Shown piece after piece: positions 44,926 to 53,750 of a stretch of 64,000 bases of DNA. Positions within the stretch are counted from its first letter, which is position 1. Every line of letters begins with the position of its first letter. Both the position numbers and the translations under genes were made by a program. The notes under the pieces are model-generated. The model was not told the DNA's origin. It was given only the letters and a program-made list of their open reading frames with translations, and did not search any database. This stretch comes from Chondrocystis sp. NIES-4102 (GTDB taxonomy: Bacteria; Cyanobacteriota; Cyanobacteriia; Cyanobacteriales; Xenococcaceae), in the NCBI GenBank assembly GCA_002368355.1, contig AP018284.1:1-64000 (forward strand), read 5' to 3'.

Positions 44926-45642
44926 GTGACTTTAAAAAAGATATCTGATTTTAATGGTTTGAGAAATAAACGTCGAAAATTTAATTTGAGAAGAAGAAAA
45001 CAGAATGTATTAGCAAAAATATTTTATCGGCTGCGATCGCTGCTGTTATGGTTAGTAATCGGTACGTGTTTAATACCCATAATTTCGACTGGTTATATTA
45101 ATTTAGCTACCAGTAGCGATCGCTATAGGTCATCGGCTCAAATTCCTCACGAAGATGTCGCTATCGTATTTGGTGCGGGCTTGTCAGCCGATGGAACTCC
45201 TAGCCCTATGTTAGCTGACCGAGTAGAATCTGCGGTGGAACTATATCAGAACGGGCGCATTCACAAGCTGCTAATGACGGGGGATAATAGTATGATTTCC
45301 TACAATGAAGTTGTGGCAATGAAACGATTTGCCCACGATTTAGACGTACCGACTCAAGATATTACTCTAGATTATGCAGGTTTTAGCACCTATGAAAGTT
45401 GTTACCGCGCCCATCAAGTCTTTGATGTACATCGAGCGGTGGTGATTACCCAAAATTATCATTTACCTCGCGCTGTCTACACTTGTCGTCAGTTAGGAGT
45501 AAACGCAGTTGGTTTGGGAACGCCAGATCGAGAGATTTATGGACTGCGAGGAATGATTCCCTATTTATTACGAGAAATGTTAGCTAACGTGAAAGCACTG
45601 TCGGACATTTATCTTACTCGTCCCCATCCTACTTTTTTATGA
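44926..45642 (+). CDS. YdcF/SanA-like membrane protein (DUF218)
   Basis: The 238-residue product starts at GTG (TACATAGTG), then a basic stretch, one membrane segment (LLLWLVIGTCLIPIISTGYI, about 39-58) and a DUF218 domain: EDVAIVFGAGLSADGTPSPMLADRV, LLMTGDNSMISYNEVVAM, SCYRAHQVFDVHRAVVIT, NYHLPRAVYTCRQLGV. SanA/ElyC-like proteins affect envelope integrity. A 5'-deleted second copy lies at 53418-53663, so this locus took part in a duplication that now brackets cluster B. Confidence 0.85.
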   Translation: MTLKKISDFNGLRNKRRKFNLRRRKQNVLAKIFYRLRSLLLWLVIGTCLIPIISTGYINLATSSDRYRSSAQIPHEDVAIVFGAGLSADGTPSPMLADRVESAVELYQNGRIHKLLMTGDNSMISYNEVVAMKRFAHDLDVPTQDITLDYAGFSTYESCYRAHQVFDVHRAVVITQNYHLPRAVYTCRQLGVNAVGLGTPDREIYGLRGMIPYLLREMLANVKALSDIYLTRPHPTFL

Positions 45643-45701
45643 GTTCATTAAGCTGCCACTAATATTGGTGCATTTTCGTGTACTGTCTTTTGTTGTCATC
45701 C

Positions 45702-46319
45702 CTATTGAACATTTCTTCCTTGTACGTACACCGTCGAAATAGGCTTCATCATCTTCCGTTCCACTTTGATATCTTTAAATCCCGCCATTTCCAGATAGCG
45801 TGCGAACCTTTCTCCCGCTTCAGTTGCATCATCTTCTGTAGCACCAGGGATTCTGGGCTGGTGAACGAGGGCTATGATTCCTCCCTTGCGCAACTGCTCT
45901 GTTAGCTTTCTCAGCACGTCAGTCTTGTTATCCCAGTTATGAAAGTTATTAACAGCCAGGATCTTGTCAAATGGGTCATCGAAGCAGGGTAATTGCGATA
46001 CCGAAGTGAGAACCAATCGCACTCTTCCAGCCGAAATAGCGCGTTGATTTCTTTTTGAAGCTTGCCTGAACATCACTTCAGAATGATCGATACCCCAAAT
46101 AACACCGTAGATCGCAATTTCACTCATCTTTTGGATCGTTACTCCAGGCCCGAAACCGATTTCCAGGACACGGTCGGAGGGTTGCAAGTTAAGCAAAGAA
46201 ATTGCCCACTCATTGCGTTCGAGATTTGATGGCCTATGTGCCATGATGAAGCCAGCGATATTCCCTAAAAATCCTGTGGGATGGGCAAATTGTGCGACAA
46301 TATTTTCTACAAAACTCAT
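45702..46319 (-). CDS. Class I SAM-dependent methyltransferase, second copy
   Basis: Start at ATG 46319, behind GAGAGGTATCTT. The 205-residue product has VLEIGFGPGVTIQKMSEI (about 51-68), DHSEVMFRQASKRNQ and PFDKILAVNNFHNWDNKTDV, and ends in MAGFKDIKVERKMMKP. It is related to the gene at 35955. The substrate is unknown. It lies convergent to the YdcF-like gene with about 60 bp between. Confidence 0.82.
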   Translation of the reverse strand: MSFVENIVAQFAHPTGFLGNIAGFIMAHRPSNLERNEWAISLLNLQPSDRVLEIGFGPGVTIQKMSEIAIYGVIWGIDHSEVMFRQASKRNQRAISAGRVRLVLTSVSQLPCFDDPFDKILAVNNFHNWDNKTDVLRKLTEQLRKGGIIALVHQPRIPGATEDDATEAGERFARYLEMAGFKDIKVERKMMKPISTVYVQGRNVQ

Positions 46320-46781
46320 AAGATACCTCTCTAACCGTCTTGTCGCCAGAATACAGACACACAAGGCAAAGCGGGCTAACTATTTATTATGCAAAAACTT
46401 TTTGTATACCCACTCCATAGATCATAATATCCAGAATTTTTCTGTATATTGTTCTTTAGTGGTATTGAGCCAGACATTTTCTTGACATCATACTTTGGTA
46501 AGGGATGCACTACCTTTACTTCTACCGTACCAACAGCTTATTGTTCATTAAGAAATATAATCGCCCGTTTTAATCTACAATAATTCAACTTCAAACTACT
46601 CCCCACCACCGAAGCCGTAAGCATTTGATTAGGTTTAATCGGTATCTTCACGAGCGACCCCGCGTTATGAGAAGCAGTATCCGTGATAGACGGCGTAAGA
46701 CGCAAGGGAATGCGCGAGTATATCTTCAGGAAAATCAATAGTCAACTGACCTCAAGCTGCATTTTGGTTATATACCTTGGG
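46320..46781. other. Intergenic region, no firm gene
   Basis: A minus-strand frame of 66 codons (46538-46738) with RIPLRLTPSITDTAS and VKIPIKPNQMLTASVVGSS looks protein-like, as of a gene remnant, but I cannot place it in a family and it has no ribosome site. Nothing else is seen. Confidence 0.3.
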
Positions 46782-48194
46782 TCAATGAATACAGGGAAGA
46801 TAGATGGTGAAGACACTGCCCTTACCTAATTCGCTGTTAACTTTTAAATGCCCTTGATGACGATGGGCGATCGCACTGGCAATTGCCAGTCCCAATCCCG
46901 TGCCACCAGTTTGGCGGGAGCGATCGCTATTCACGCGATAGAAGCGTTCAAAAATTCGGCTTTGTTCGGTCGATGAAATTCCCATCCCAGTATCCTCGAT
47001 CGCGAGGATAGCATTATGATCGCTCTGGGACAAACTTACTTGCACAGAACCTCCAGTAGAGGTGTACTGAATGGCATTGGCAATTAAATTAGAGACTAAA
47101 CGATAAAGTTGTGATTCATTACCTAAAACATAAATCTCGAAATGGGGAACTTGACTCGTCAGGTGAATGTTTGAGGCTGTTGCCAGTTCGGATAATTCCT
47201 CGCTTAGATCGGCAATCAAATCGTTCAAGCAGCAGGTCTGAAATGGTTTTGGGGAGGAATCCTGCTCCAAGCTGACGAGCAAGAGTAAGTCGGTGATTAA
47301 GTGACTCAAGCGTCGTCCCTGTCGTTCAACCCTCTGAAGCATTGAGGATACATCCTGTTGATGGGTTGGTGGCAGCCGTAAGATTGCCTCCACTGTTGCC
47401 AGAAGACTAGCTAAGGGCGATCGCAGTTCATGGGCAGCATTGGCAGTGAACTGTTGCTGTTGTTGATAAGATTGATAAATCGGCTGCATCGCTAACCCCG
47501 CAAGATACCAACTGGAGACGGCAACCAAGCCCAGAGCAATGGGAAACCCAACCGCTAGAATCAATTGTATTTGTTTGACTTCAGAATCATAGGTTTCTAA
47601 GGTTCGTCCAATTTGCAGATAGCCCCAGGATGGATGAGAGCTATTCCCAGTGGCAAGATGATGGGTATTGGCACTGTGTAAAATTATGGTGAACTGGTGA
47701 TAGCGAATACCGGAGGACACGGGGCTGGAGGTTGCCTCCAGCCCGTGAGATGTCCGTTTGGCACTCTTAAATGTTTGCCACTGAGCAGAATTGAGAGTTT
47801 GGGGCAGTTGTGCAGGTTGATTGGGAGAAAAAGCCAACAGTTTACCGTAATGGTCGAACAGACGAAGATAGTAAAGGTCGCGATCGCCGATGCCGATGGT
47901 ATGTCGTGGAATTAGGGTGGGTTTGAGGTTACAAAATTGCCCAGTCAAACACAAGTCAGGAAAAATCTGCTGCAAAACTGGCGTGGGGGCTTCTGAGACG
48001 GGTAACATAGGTTCTAAGCTATCGTGCAGCGTTCCCGCGATCGACTCGATTTCCCGTTCTAGAGATGCCCATTTAACCCGAACCATTGCCCGATACATAC
48101 CCAACCCAGACAGACTTAAAATTGTTCCCATCACGAAGGCATACCAGAATGCCAAACGGATACGGCTACGGCGAAATAGGTGATGACCGTTCAT
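46782..48194 (-). CDS. NrsS/RppB-type sensor histidine kinase
   Basis: The 470-residue product is intact: membrane segment 1 (LAFWYAFVMGTILSLSGLGM), a periplasmic domain with CLTGQFCNLK (about 83-92, two Cys that could bind metal), membrane segment 2 (about 213-233), then HisKA AAHELRSPLAS, N box NLIANAIQYTS, DTGMGIS and GGTGLGLAIAS. It carries an in-frame palindromic insertion encoding SHGLEATSSPVSSG in the periplasmic domain (47718-47747). Overlaps the regulator gene by 4 bp (ATGA). Homologue of the broken kinase at 4784-6187 and possibly the sole functional sensor for both regulators. Confidence 0.92.
   Translation of the reverse strand: MNGHHLFRRSRIRLAFWYAFVMGTILSLSGLGMYRAMVRVKWASLEREIESIAGTLHDSLEPMLPVSEAPTPVLQQIFPDLCLTGQFCNLKPTLIPRHTIGIGDRDLYYLRLFDHYGKLLAFSPNQPAQLPQTLNSAQWQTFKSAKRTSHGLEATSSPVSSGIRYHQFTIILHSANTHHLATGNSSHPSWGYLQIGRTLETYDSEVKQIQLILAVGFPIALGLVAVSSWYLAGLAMQPIYQSYQQQQQFTANAAHELRSPLASLLATVEAILRLPPTHQQDVSSMLQRVERQGRRLSHLITDLLLLVSLEQDSSPKPFQTCCLNDLIADLSEELSELATASNIHLTSQVPHFEIYVLGNESQLYRLVSNLIANAIQYTSTGGSVQVSLSQSDHNAILAIEDTGMGISSTEQSRIFERFYRVNSDRSRQTGGTGLGLAIASAIAHRHQGHLKVNSELGKGSVFTIYLPCIH
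47711..47756. repeat. Palindrome inserted in the kinase gene (element P4)
   Basis: Arms CACGGGGCTGGAGG (47718-47731) and CCTCCAGCCCGTG (47735-47747; one bulged G) with a TTG loop. Flanks are GGAGGACACG on the left and GAGATGTCC on the right, the same flanks as element P5 at 59065, which encloses a different stem. Read in frame in the kinase. Confidence 0.78.
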
Positions 48195-48895
48195 CGGGAT
48201 GAATTGAAGCGATAACCCCGACTGGGAATTGTTTCAATGGGACAGTCGCAGCCATAGTTGGCTAGCTTACGACGCAGCAATCGCATTTGAGCTGCCACTA
48301 CATTACTGATGGGTTCTTCTTCAAGCTCCCAAAGTTGATGCCGAATTTTGCTACCTGGAATGATGCGGTTGGGGTTTTGCATCAGATATGCCAGGATTTG
48401 AAATTCTTTATTAGTCAAAGGAATCATTTGAGATGGTGAATTTGTCCCAACACTCAGGGTATTATTAGCATAATCTAGGGAAAATTCGCCGATGGTCAGG
48501 GTTGGGGGCATAAATTGTGGCGATCGCCTTTGCAAAGCTCTCAACCGCGCCAGTAATTCTTCCATGACAAATGGTTTGACTAAGTAATCATCTGCCCCAG
48601 CATCTAGACCTGTCACGCGGTTTTCAGGCTGACCCAAGGCGGTGAGCATCAGTACGGGTAAATGATTTTGATGCGCTCTGAGTCGCTGGCATAGCTCTAA
48701 TCCTGACAGTTCAGGAAGTAGCCAATCGATAATCGCTACGGTGTAATCCGTCCACTGGTATTCCAAACAGTCCCAGGCTTGAATTCCATCTGGCACCCAG
48801 TCTACTACATATTTCTCGCCGATCAGCACTTGCTTAATTGCTAGTGCTAAATCTTCTTCATCTTCCACTAGTAGAATTCGCATTGCGCCTGACAC
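48191..48895 (-). CDS. OmpR-family response regulator, second copy
   Basis: The 234-residue product has the receiver domain with VEDEED (10-15), Asp57 in AIIDWLLPE, Thr85 in LMLTAL and Lys107 in LVKPF, and a winged-helix output domain ending TIPSRGYRFN. An internal ATG at residue 5 (MRILLVEDEE) is the start used by the paralogue. Cluster B regulator; divergent from the two mini-adaptors and the second RND pump, with a direct-repeat box between. Closely related to the regulator at 6184-6879. Confidence 0.9.
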   Translation of the reverse strand: MSGAMRILLVEDEEDLALAIKQVLIGEKYVVDWVPDGIQAWDCLEYQWTDYTVAIIDWLLPELSGLELCQRLRAHQNHLPVLMLTALGQPENRVTGLDAGADDYLVKPFVMEELLARLRALQRRSPQFMPPTLTIGEFSLDYANNTLSVGTNSPSQMIPLTNKEFQILAYLMQNPNRIIPGSKIRHQLWELEEEPISNVVAAQMRLLRRKLANYGCDCPIETIPSRGYRFNSSR

Positions 48896-48931
48896 CTCAA
48901 CTACGAGACTAATTTTACCAAAGTCACTGCT

Positions 48932-48949
48932 ATTTCACCTGAATTTCAT
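48932..48949 (+). promoter_or_regulatory. Direct-repeat box of cluster B
   Basis: ATTTCAC at 48932-48938 and ATTTCAT at 48943-48949, 11-bp period, oriented for the plus-strand adaptor/pump operon that starts at 49011. One mismatch. Confidence 0.7.
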
Positions 48950-49010
48950 CTCCCCTGTGGCAACCTGGAGAGGATTTTTGTTCAACCCCAAGTTTTGATG
49001 AGGAGATAGT

Positions 49011-49421
49011 ATGAAACCCAGGCAAATTATTAGTTCCATTCTCGCTGTCGGTTTGGTAGTTGGTGCGCCTACTATTGTGTTAGCTCACGCGGGGCATGGC
49101 GATGAATTTCAGTCAGAAGGCGGGATTGGGCGCGTACAGGTTAAGGCTGAAACCGACCAAATGTTGGGCATTGTAGTCGAGCCGATTGCTCCAGCTTCAG
49201 ATGGTAGTTCTGCCGTGATGATTCCCGTTATCGCTTTGGTGGATGCCGATGGTCAACAATTGGTTTTTGTGAAAAATAACGATTTTTACGAGCCAGTGAC
49301 AGTTACCACTGGGGCAACTCAAGGGGAACTGATCGAAGTTACTCAAGGTTTGACGGTGGGGCAGAATATCGTCACCCAAGGCGGTTTATCTCTTTATTCT
49401 GAATCAAAGAAAACCAAATAA
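49011..49421 (+). CDS. Miniature RND adaptor (signal plus membrane-proximal domain), copy 1
   Basis: The 136-residue product begins with a signal peptide (ISSILAVGLVVGAPTIVLAH) and HAGHGDEF, as in the full adaptor at 23463. It then jumps to MLGIVVEPI and straight to the membrane-proximal strand VMIPVIALVDADGQQLVFVK, EPVTVTTGATQGELIEV, GQNIVTQGGLSLYSES. The lipoyl, coiled-coil and barrel domains (about 300 residues) are absent. No C-terminal membrane segment. GAGGAG precedes the ATG. It cannot bridge to a TolC channel; it might help load the pump or be a relic. Tandem duplicate of the next gene. Confidence 0.78.
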   Translation: MKPRQIISSILAVGLVVGAPTIVLAHAGHGDEFQSEGGIGRVQVKAETDQMLGIVVEPIAPASDGSSAVMIPVIALVDADGQQLVFVKNNDFYEPVTVTTGATQGELIEVTQGLTVGQNIVTQGGLSLYSESKKTK

Positions 49422-49422
49422 A

Positions 49423-50121
49423 ATGCTTAACTCAATTTTAGAGCGAATCCCCAAAATAATGAAACCCGTTCGACTTGTTAGTTCTATTCTGTCTGTCGGT
49501 TTATTAATTAGTGCGCCTACTATTGTGTTAGCTCACGCGGGGCATGGCGATGAATTTCAGTCAGAAGGCGGGATTGGGCGCGTACCAGTTAATAATGAAA
49601 CCGACCAAATGCTACATATCTTAGTCGAACCGATTGCTCCAGCCCCAGATGGTAGTTCTGCCGTTATGATTCCCGCTACAGCCTTGGTGGATGCCGATGG
49701 TAAACAGTTAGTTTTTGTGAAAAATAACGATTTTTACGAACCCGTGACAGTTACCACTGGGGCGACTCAGAGAGAATTAATTGAAGTGACTCAAGGTTTG
49801 ACGGTGGGGGAGAATCTCGTAACCCAAGGCGGTTTATCTCTTTATGCTGAATCACGAAAAACCCAGTCTAGTCTGGAGCCAATTATCTCGCCCCAAACCA
49901 ATAACGCTCATGCTCAAGCAGATGCTCAAGGAATTCCTCATAGCCATGATAATGCGGGCAATCTCGTCGAGTCGGGTAAATTGCCTTTAGGATTATTCGC
50001 TGCCATTGGTGGAGGAGCGGTACTGGTAATCGGAGGATTTGGAGCGCTCGCTCTTGGAGGAGACAGGGGCAAAAAGAAACGTTCTTTGTCTAATCAAACT
50101 AGCAAGAGAGGAGGGTTCTAA
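49423..50121 (+). CDS. Miniature RND adaptor, copy 2, with C-terminal membrane anchor
   Basis: The 232-residue product repeats copy 1 (APTIVLAHAGHGDEFQSEGG and the VLVDADGKQLVFVK-type domain) and then adds a His/Asp/Gln stretch (ANAQGIPHSHDN-like, near 170-185) and a membrane segment (LPLGLFAAIGGGAVLVIGGF, about 190-209) with a basic end. It starts 1 base after copy 1's stop. The first 12 residues, MLNSILERIPKI, are copied from the start of the RND pump gene (MLNSILNQILKN), so the native start was probably the Met at residue 13 (49459); the fused start is a duplication scar. Confidence 0.75.
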   Translation: MLNSILERIPKIMKPVRLVSSILSVGLLISAPTIVLAHAGHGDEFQSEGGIGRVPVNNETDQMLHILVEPIAPAPDGSSAVMIPATALVDADGKQLVFVKNNDFYEPVTVTTGATQRELIEVTQGLTVGENLVTQGGLSLYAESRKTQSSLEPIISPQTNNAHAQADAQGIPHSHDNAGNLVESGKLPLGLFAAIGGGAVLVIGGFGALALGGDRGKKKRSLSNQTSKRGGF

Positions 50122-50127
50122 TTTAAA

Positions 50128-53100
50128 ATGCTTAACTCAATTTTGAATCAAATTCTCAAAAATTCCATCGCCCAACGCTGGTTAATTGTGGTCGGAGCGA
50201 TTTTAGTAACGGTATGGGGAGTTTTCAGCGTCACCCAGATGCCTTTAGATGTCTTTCCTGAATTTGCCCCGCCCCAAGTCGATATTCAAACCGAATCCCC
50301 TGGACTTGCTCCTGAAGAAGTGGAATCTCAAATTACCGTCCCCATTGAAAGTGCCGTTAATGGTTTACCTGGAGTGACTACCGTAAGATCTTCTTCTAAA
50401 GTTGGATTATCAATGGTGCAGGTGGTGTTTGACCAAAATGCAGACATTTACCGAGCCAGACAATCCGTCACAGAAAAGTTACAACAAGTGACAAAACTGC
50501 CTGAAGGCACTCATACCCCTGAAATTTCCCCTTTGGTATCCCCGTTAGGTACGATTTTACAATATGCCTTCACCTTCAACGGGCAAGGGCAAACTTCCTT
50601 GATGGATTTACGCCGTTTGGTGGAAGCTACTTTTAGTAATCAAATTCTCTCTGTGCCAGGAGTCTCTCAAGTCACAATTTATGGAGGTGATGAACGCCAA
50701 GAACAGGTGTTAGTCGATCCAGCCCAACTGCGATCGCTCAATGTTTCTCTTACCGAAGTAACCGATGCAGCCAGAGGTGCTAATTCTAATGCTCCTGGTG
50801 GCTTCTTAATTGGCGGGGGACAAGAGCTATTGGTACGGGGCATGGGGCAAGTGCAATCTATTGAAGATTTACAACAATCAGTGGTGAAGGTACAAAATGA
50901 CCAGCCTATTTTGCTCAAAGACGTAGCGGAGGTCAAAACGGGGTCGGCACTCAAGCGCGGTGATGCCAGCTTTAACGGGCAACCTGCGGTGGTGATGATG
51001 ATCAACAAACAGCCCGATGTAGATACTCCCACCGTCACCAAAGCAGTAGAAGCGGTGATGCGATCGCTACAGCCGACATTTCCCGCCGACGTTCAAGTGA
51101 CTAGGACGTTTCGCCAGTCCAATTTTATTGATTCTGCCATTGGCAACGTCAGCACTTCTCTAATTGAAGGTATGATAATCGTTTCGGCGATCATGCTGCT
51201 ATTTTTGATGAATTGGCGCACCGCAGCCATTACCCTGAGTGCGATTCCCCTATCGCTGTTGATTGGCTTAATGTTCATGAAAGCCTTTGGTTTGGGGATT
51301 AATACCATGACGTTAGGAGGATTAGTGGTTGCCATAGGTTCGGTGGTGGATGACTCAATTGTCGATATGGAGAACTGCTATCGCGGACTCCGTACCAACC
51401 AGGCACAGGGCAATCCCAAGCATCCTTTTCGAGTGGTGTATGACACCTCGGTGGAAGTGCGGTTGGCAGTGATTTTTTCCACGGTGATTATCATTGTAGT
51501 GTTTGCCCCGATTTTTAGTTTAACTGGAGTAGAAGGACGGATTTTTGCTCCGATGGGGTTGGCTTATTTGCTCTCGATCGCTGCTTCTACCCTGGTTGCC
51601 ATGACCCTTTCCCCCGCCCTCTGTGCGATTCTGCTGGCTAATCAAACCCTACCCCAAGAAGGGACTTTTGTTTCGCGCTGGGCAGAACGCTTGTATCGCC
51701 CCCTGCTGAACCTATCCCTGCGCTTGCCCCAACTAATTCTCGGTGTATCCTTGGCTGCCTTGGTTGCTGCTTTGACGCTCGTTCCTTCCTTGGGACGAGT
51801 CTTTTTGCCTGAATTCCAGGAAAAATCGATGGTTAACTCAATGGTCTTGTTTCCTGGAGTTGCCCTGGATATGACCAATCGGGCAGGGATGGCACTGTCT
51901 AATTCTCTTAAGGACAATCCTCTGTATGAGTGGGTACAGGTACGGGCGGGACGCGCTCCTGGGGATGCCGATGGAGCAGGTGTTAACTTAGCCCACGTCG
52001 ATGTGGAACTCAGCGACCTTGCCCTCAAAGACCGCGAAGCCAGCGTGAAGCAACTGCGAGAGACATTTTTGAAGTTACCAGGGGTAGTCCCGAATATTGG
52101 CGGGTTTATTTCTCACCGTATGGATGAGGTGTTATCTGGAGTCAGAAGTGCGATCGCCATTAAAATCTTTGGCCCCGACCTTGGTGAACTGCGTCAAATT
52201 GGCGAACAGGTGCGCGATGCTATCGAACCCATTGAAGGAGTGGTGGATTTGCAACTCGAACCCCAACTGCCGATCCGTCAGGTACAAATTCAGTACGACC
52301 GAGGGGCAGCAGCTAATTATGGTTTGAGTATGGAGGCAATTTCGGCTGTGGTAGAAACGGCTCTAAACGGTCGGGTAGTCTCCCAGGTAGCAGAAAATCA
52401 ACAGTTAATTGATATTACTGTGGGATTACAGGAATCGGCTCGCAACAACCTCGATGCCATTGGTGCTATTCCCATTTCTACTCCCACGGGAGAAATTATT
52501 CCCCTCAGTACTGTTGCTGAAGTGACCTATGGCATGGGAGCAAACGTGGTCAATCGGGAGGATGTATCGCGCTTAATCGTGGTTTCCGCCAATGTTGCTG
52601 AACGTGACTTGGGTAGTGTAGTGGAGGATATTCAAGGGACTATTCGCCAAAAGGTACAGTTACCCCAGGGCTACTTTATTCAATACGGCGGACAGTTTGA
52701 ATCGGAGCAACGTGCTACCAATAACCTGCTGGTGTTTAGTATTCTGGCAGCGATTGTCATCGCTATCTTAATGTTTTTCTCAGTGAAATCTCTTCCTGCT
52801 ACGATCGCGATTATGCTCAATTTACCTTTGGCTTTAGTGGGGGGTATTGTCTCCATTGCCTTGAGTGGTGGGGTGATTTCGATTGCTTCTTTAATTGGGT
52901 TTATTACTCTGTTTGGGGTTGCCGTTCGCAATGGCTTATTATTGGTAGACAATTACAACAATAAGTTTGCTCAAGGAATGCAGCTTAAAGATGCGATCGT
53001 CAATGGTTCTTTAGACCGAGTAAACGCGATCTTGATGACCGCCCTCACCTCAGCTTTAGGGATGCTACCTTTGGCGATCGCTAGTGGAGCGGGAAATGAA

Positions 53101-53283
53101 ATTCTACAACCCTTGGCGATTGTGGTGTTGGGTGGTTTATTTACCTCTACAGTCTTAACTTTATTGGTGATTCCTGCCCTCTATGCTAAGTTTGGCAAGT
53201 GGCTGATTCCCAAACACGCATCAACCGACCTGGAGAAAAACTTTCATCTTAACGAGCCGCCGAAAGTATCGGTTGAGTCATAA
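50128..53283 (+). CDS. RND heavy-metal efflux pump (CusA/CzcA/NrsA-like), cluster B
   Basis: The 1051-residue pump is a close paralogue of that at 11920-15045: MPLDVFPEFAPPQVDIQTES near the start, VVAIGSVVDDSIVDMENCYR in helix IV, VEVRLAVIFSTVIIIVVF, GGFISHRMDEVLSGVRSAIA and LALVGGIVSIALSGG in the later half. A strong GGAGGG ribosome site precedes the ATG. No full adaptor or TolC gene is in this cluster; it may borrow those at 23463 and 6899. The paired-Asp helix IV points to divalent metals such as Ni or Co (inference). Confidence 0.93.
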   Translation: MLNSILNQILKNSIAQRWLIVVGAILVTVWGVFSVTQMPLDVFPEFAPPQVDIQTESPGLAPEEVESQITVPIESAVNGLPGVTTVRSSSKVGLSMVQVVFDQNADIYRARQSVTEKLQQVTKLPEGTHTPEISPLVSPLGTILQYAFTFNGQGQTSLMDLRRLVEATFSNQILSVPGVSQVTIYGGDERQEQVLVDPAQLRSLNVSLTEVTDAARGANSNAPGGFLIGGGQELLVRGMGQVQSIEDLQQSVVKVQNDQPILLKDVAEVKTGSALKRGDASFNGQPAVVMMINKQPDVDTPTVTKAVEAVMRSLQPTFPADVQVTRTFRQSNFIDSAIGNVSTSLIEGMIIVSAIMLLFLMNWRTAAITLSAIPLSLLIGLMFMKAFGLGINTMTLGGLVVAIGSVVDDSIVDMENCYRGLRTNQAQGNPKHPFRVVYDTSVEVRLAVIFSTVIIIVVFAPIFSLTGVEGRIFAPMGLAYLLSIAASTLVAMTLSPALCAILLANQTLPQEGTFVSRWAERLYRPLLNLSLRLPQLILGVSLAALVAALTLVPSLGRVFLPEFQEKSMVNSMVLFPGVALDMTNRAGMALSNSLKDNPLYEWVQVRAGRAPGDADGAGVNLAHVDVELSDLALKDREASVKQLRETFLKLPGVVPNIGGFISHRMDEVLSGVRSAIAIKIFGPDLGELRQIGEQVRDAIEPIEGVVDLQLEPQLPIRQVQIQYDRGAAANYGLSMEAISAVVETALNGRVVSQVAENQQLIDITVGLQESARNNLDAIGAIPISTPTGEIIPLSTVAEVTYGMGANVVNREDVSRLIVVSANVAERDLGSVVEDIQGTIRQKVQLPQGYFIQYGGQFESEQRATNNLLVFSILAAIVIAILMFFSVKSLPATIAIMLNLPLALVGGIVSIALSGGVISIASLIGFITLFGVAVRNGLLLVDNYNNKFAQGMQLKDAIVNGSLDRVNAILMTALTSALGMLPLAIASGAGNEILQPLAIVVLGGLFTSTVLTLLVIPALYAKFGKWLIPKHASTDLEKNFHLNEPPKVSVES

Positions 53284-53289
53284 CCATAA

Positions 53290-53416
53290 CATTGGTCACA
53301 AGTTAAAGAAAGAAGAAAGTCAAGAGAAATAAAGAATCGCGTAAATAATTTCTTTTTCTCGTTTAGCTCTTAAACCCAGTTGATAAGGACTTTTTAAGCT
53401 TAATTTGTGACCAATG
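53290..53416. repeat. MITE-like element with terminal inverted repeats
   Basis: ATTGGTCACAAGTTAA at the left end and, inverted, ATTGGTCACAAATTAA at the right end enclose about 127 bp with no gene. A single related end, TGGTCACAAATTAA, occurs at 42293-42306. It lies between the pump gene and the YdcF fragment, at the point where the fragment's homology begins, so it may have mediated the rearrangement. Confidence 0.65.
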
Positions 53417-53417
53417 G

Positions 53418-53663
53418 AGTTGTTACCGCGCTCATAAAGTCTTTGACGTACATCAAGCAGTAGTGATTACCCAAAACTATCATTTACCTCGTGCTGTCTA
53501 CACTTGTCATCAGTTAGGAGTAAACGCAGTTGGTTTAGGAACGCCAGATCGAGAAATTTATGGACTGCGAGGAATGATTCCCTATTTATTACGGGAAATG
53601 TTAGCTAACGCCAAAGCTTTATGGGAAATTCACATTACTCGTCCCCGCCCCACTTTTATATAA
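53418..53663 (+). pseudogene. 5'-truncated YdcF/SanA copy
   Basis: The frame reads SCYRAHKVFDVHQAVVITQN, NYHLPRAVYTCHQLGVNAVG, REIYGLRGMIPYLLREMLAN and ends RPRPTFI. It matches the last 80 residues of the protein at 44926-45642 with only a few changes and begins abruptly at the MITE-like repeat. The N-terminal two thirds and the membrane segment are gone. Confidence 0.9.
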
Positions 53664-53750
53664 ATTTATATAAATTTACTGGACTCTTCAGCTAACTAGA
53701 GAGTTTAAGCTCGAAATCTAATACACGATCATTTATCAGCTTAATTCATC

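Noticed and set aside
46538-46738. Possible small gene of 66 codons on the minus strand
   Set aside because: Protein-like composition but no ribosome site, no recognised family and no neighbour logic; kept only as a remark in the intergenic entry.
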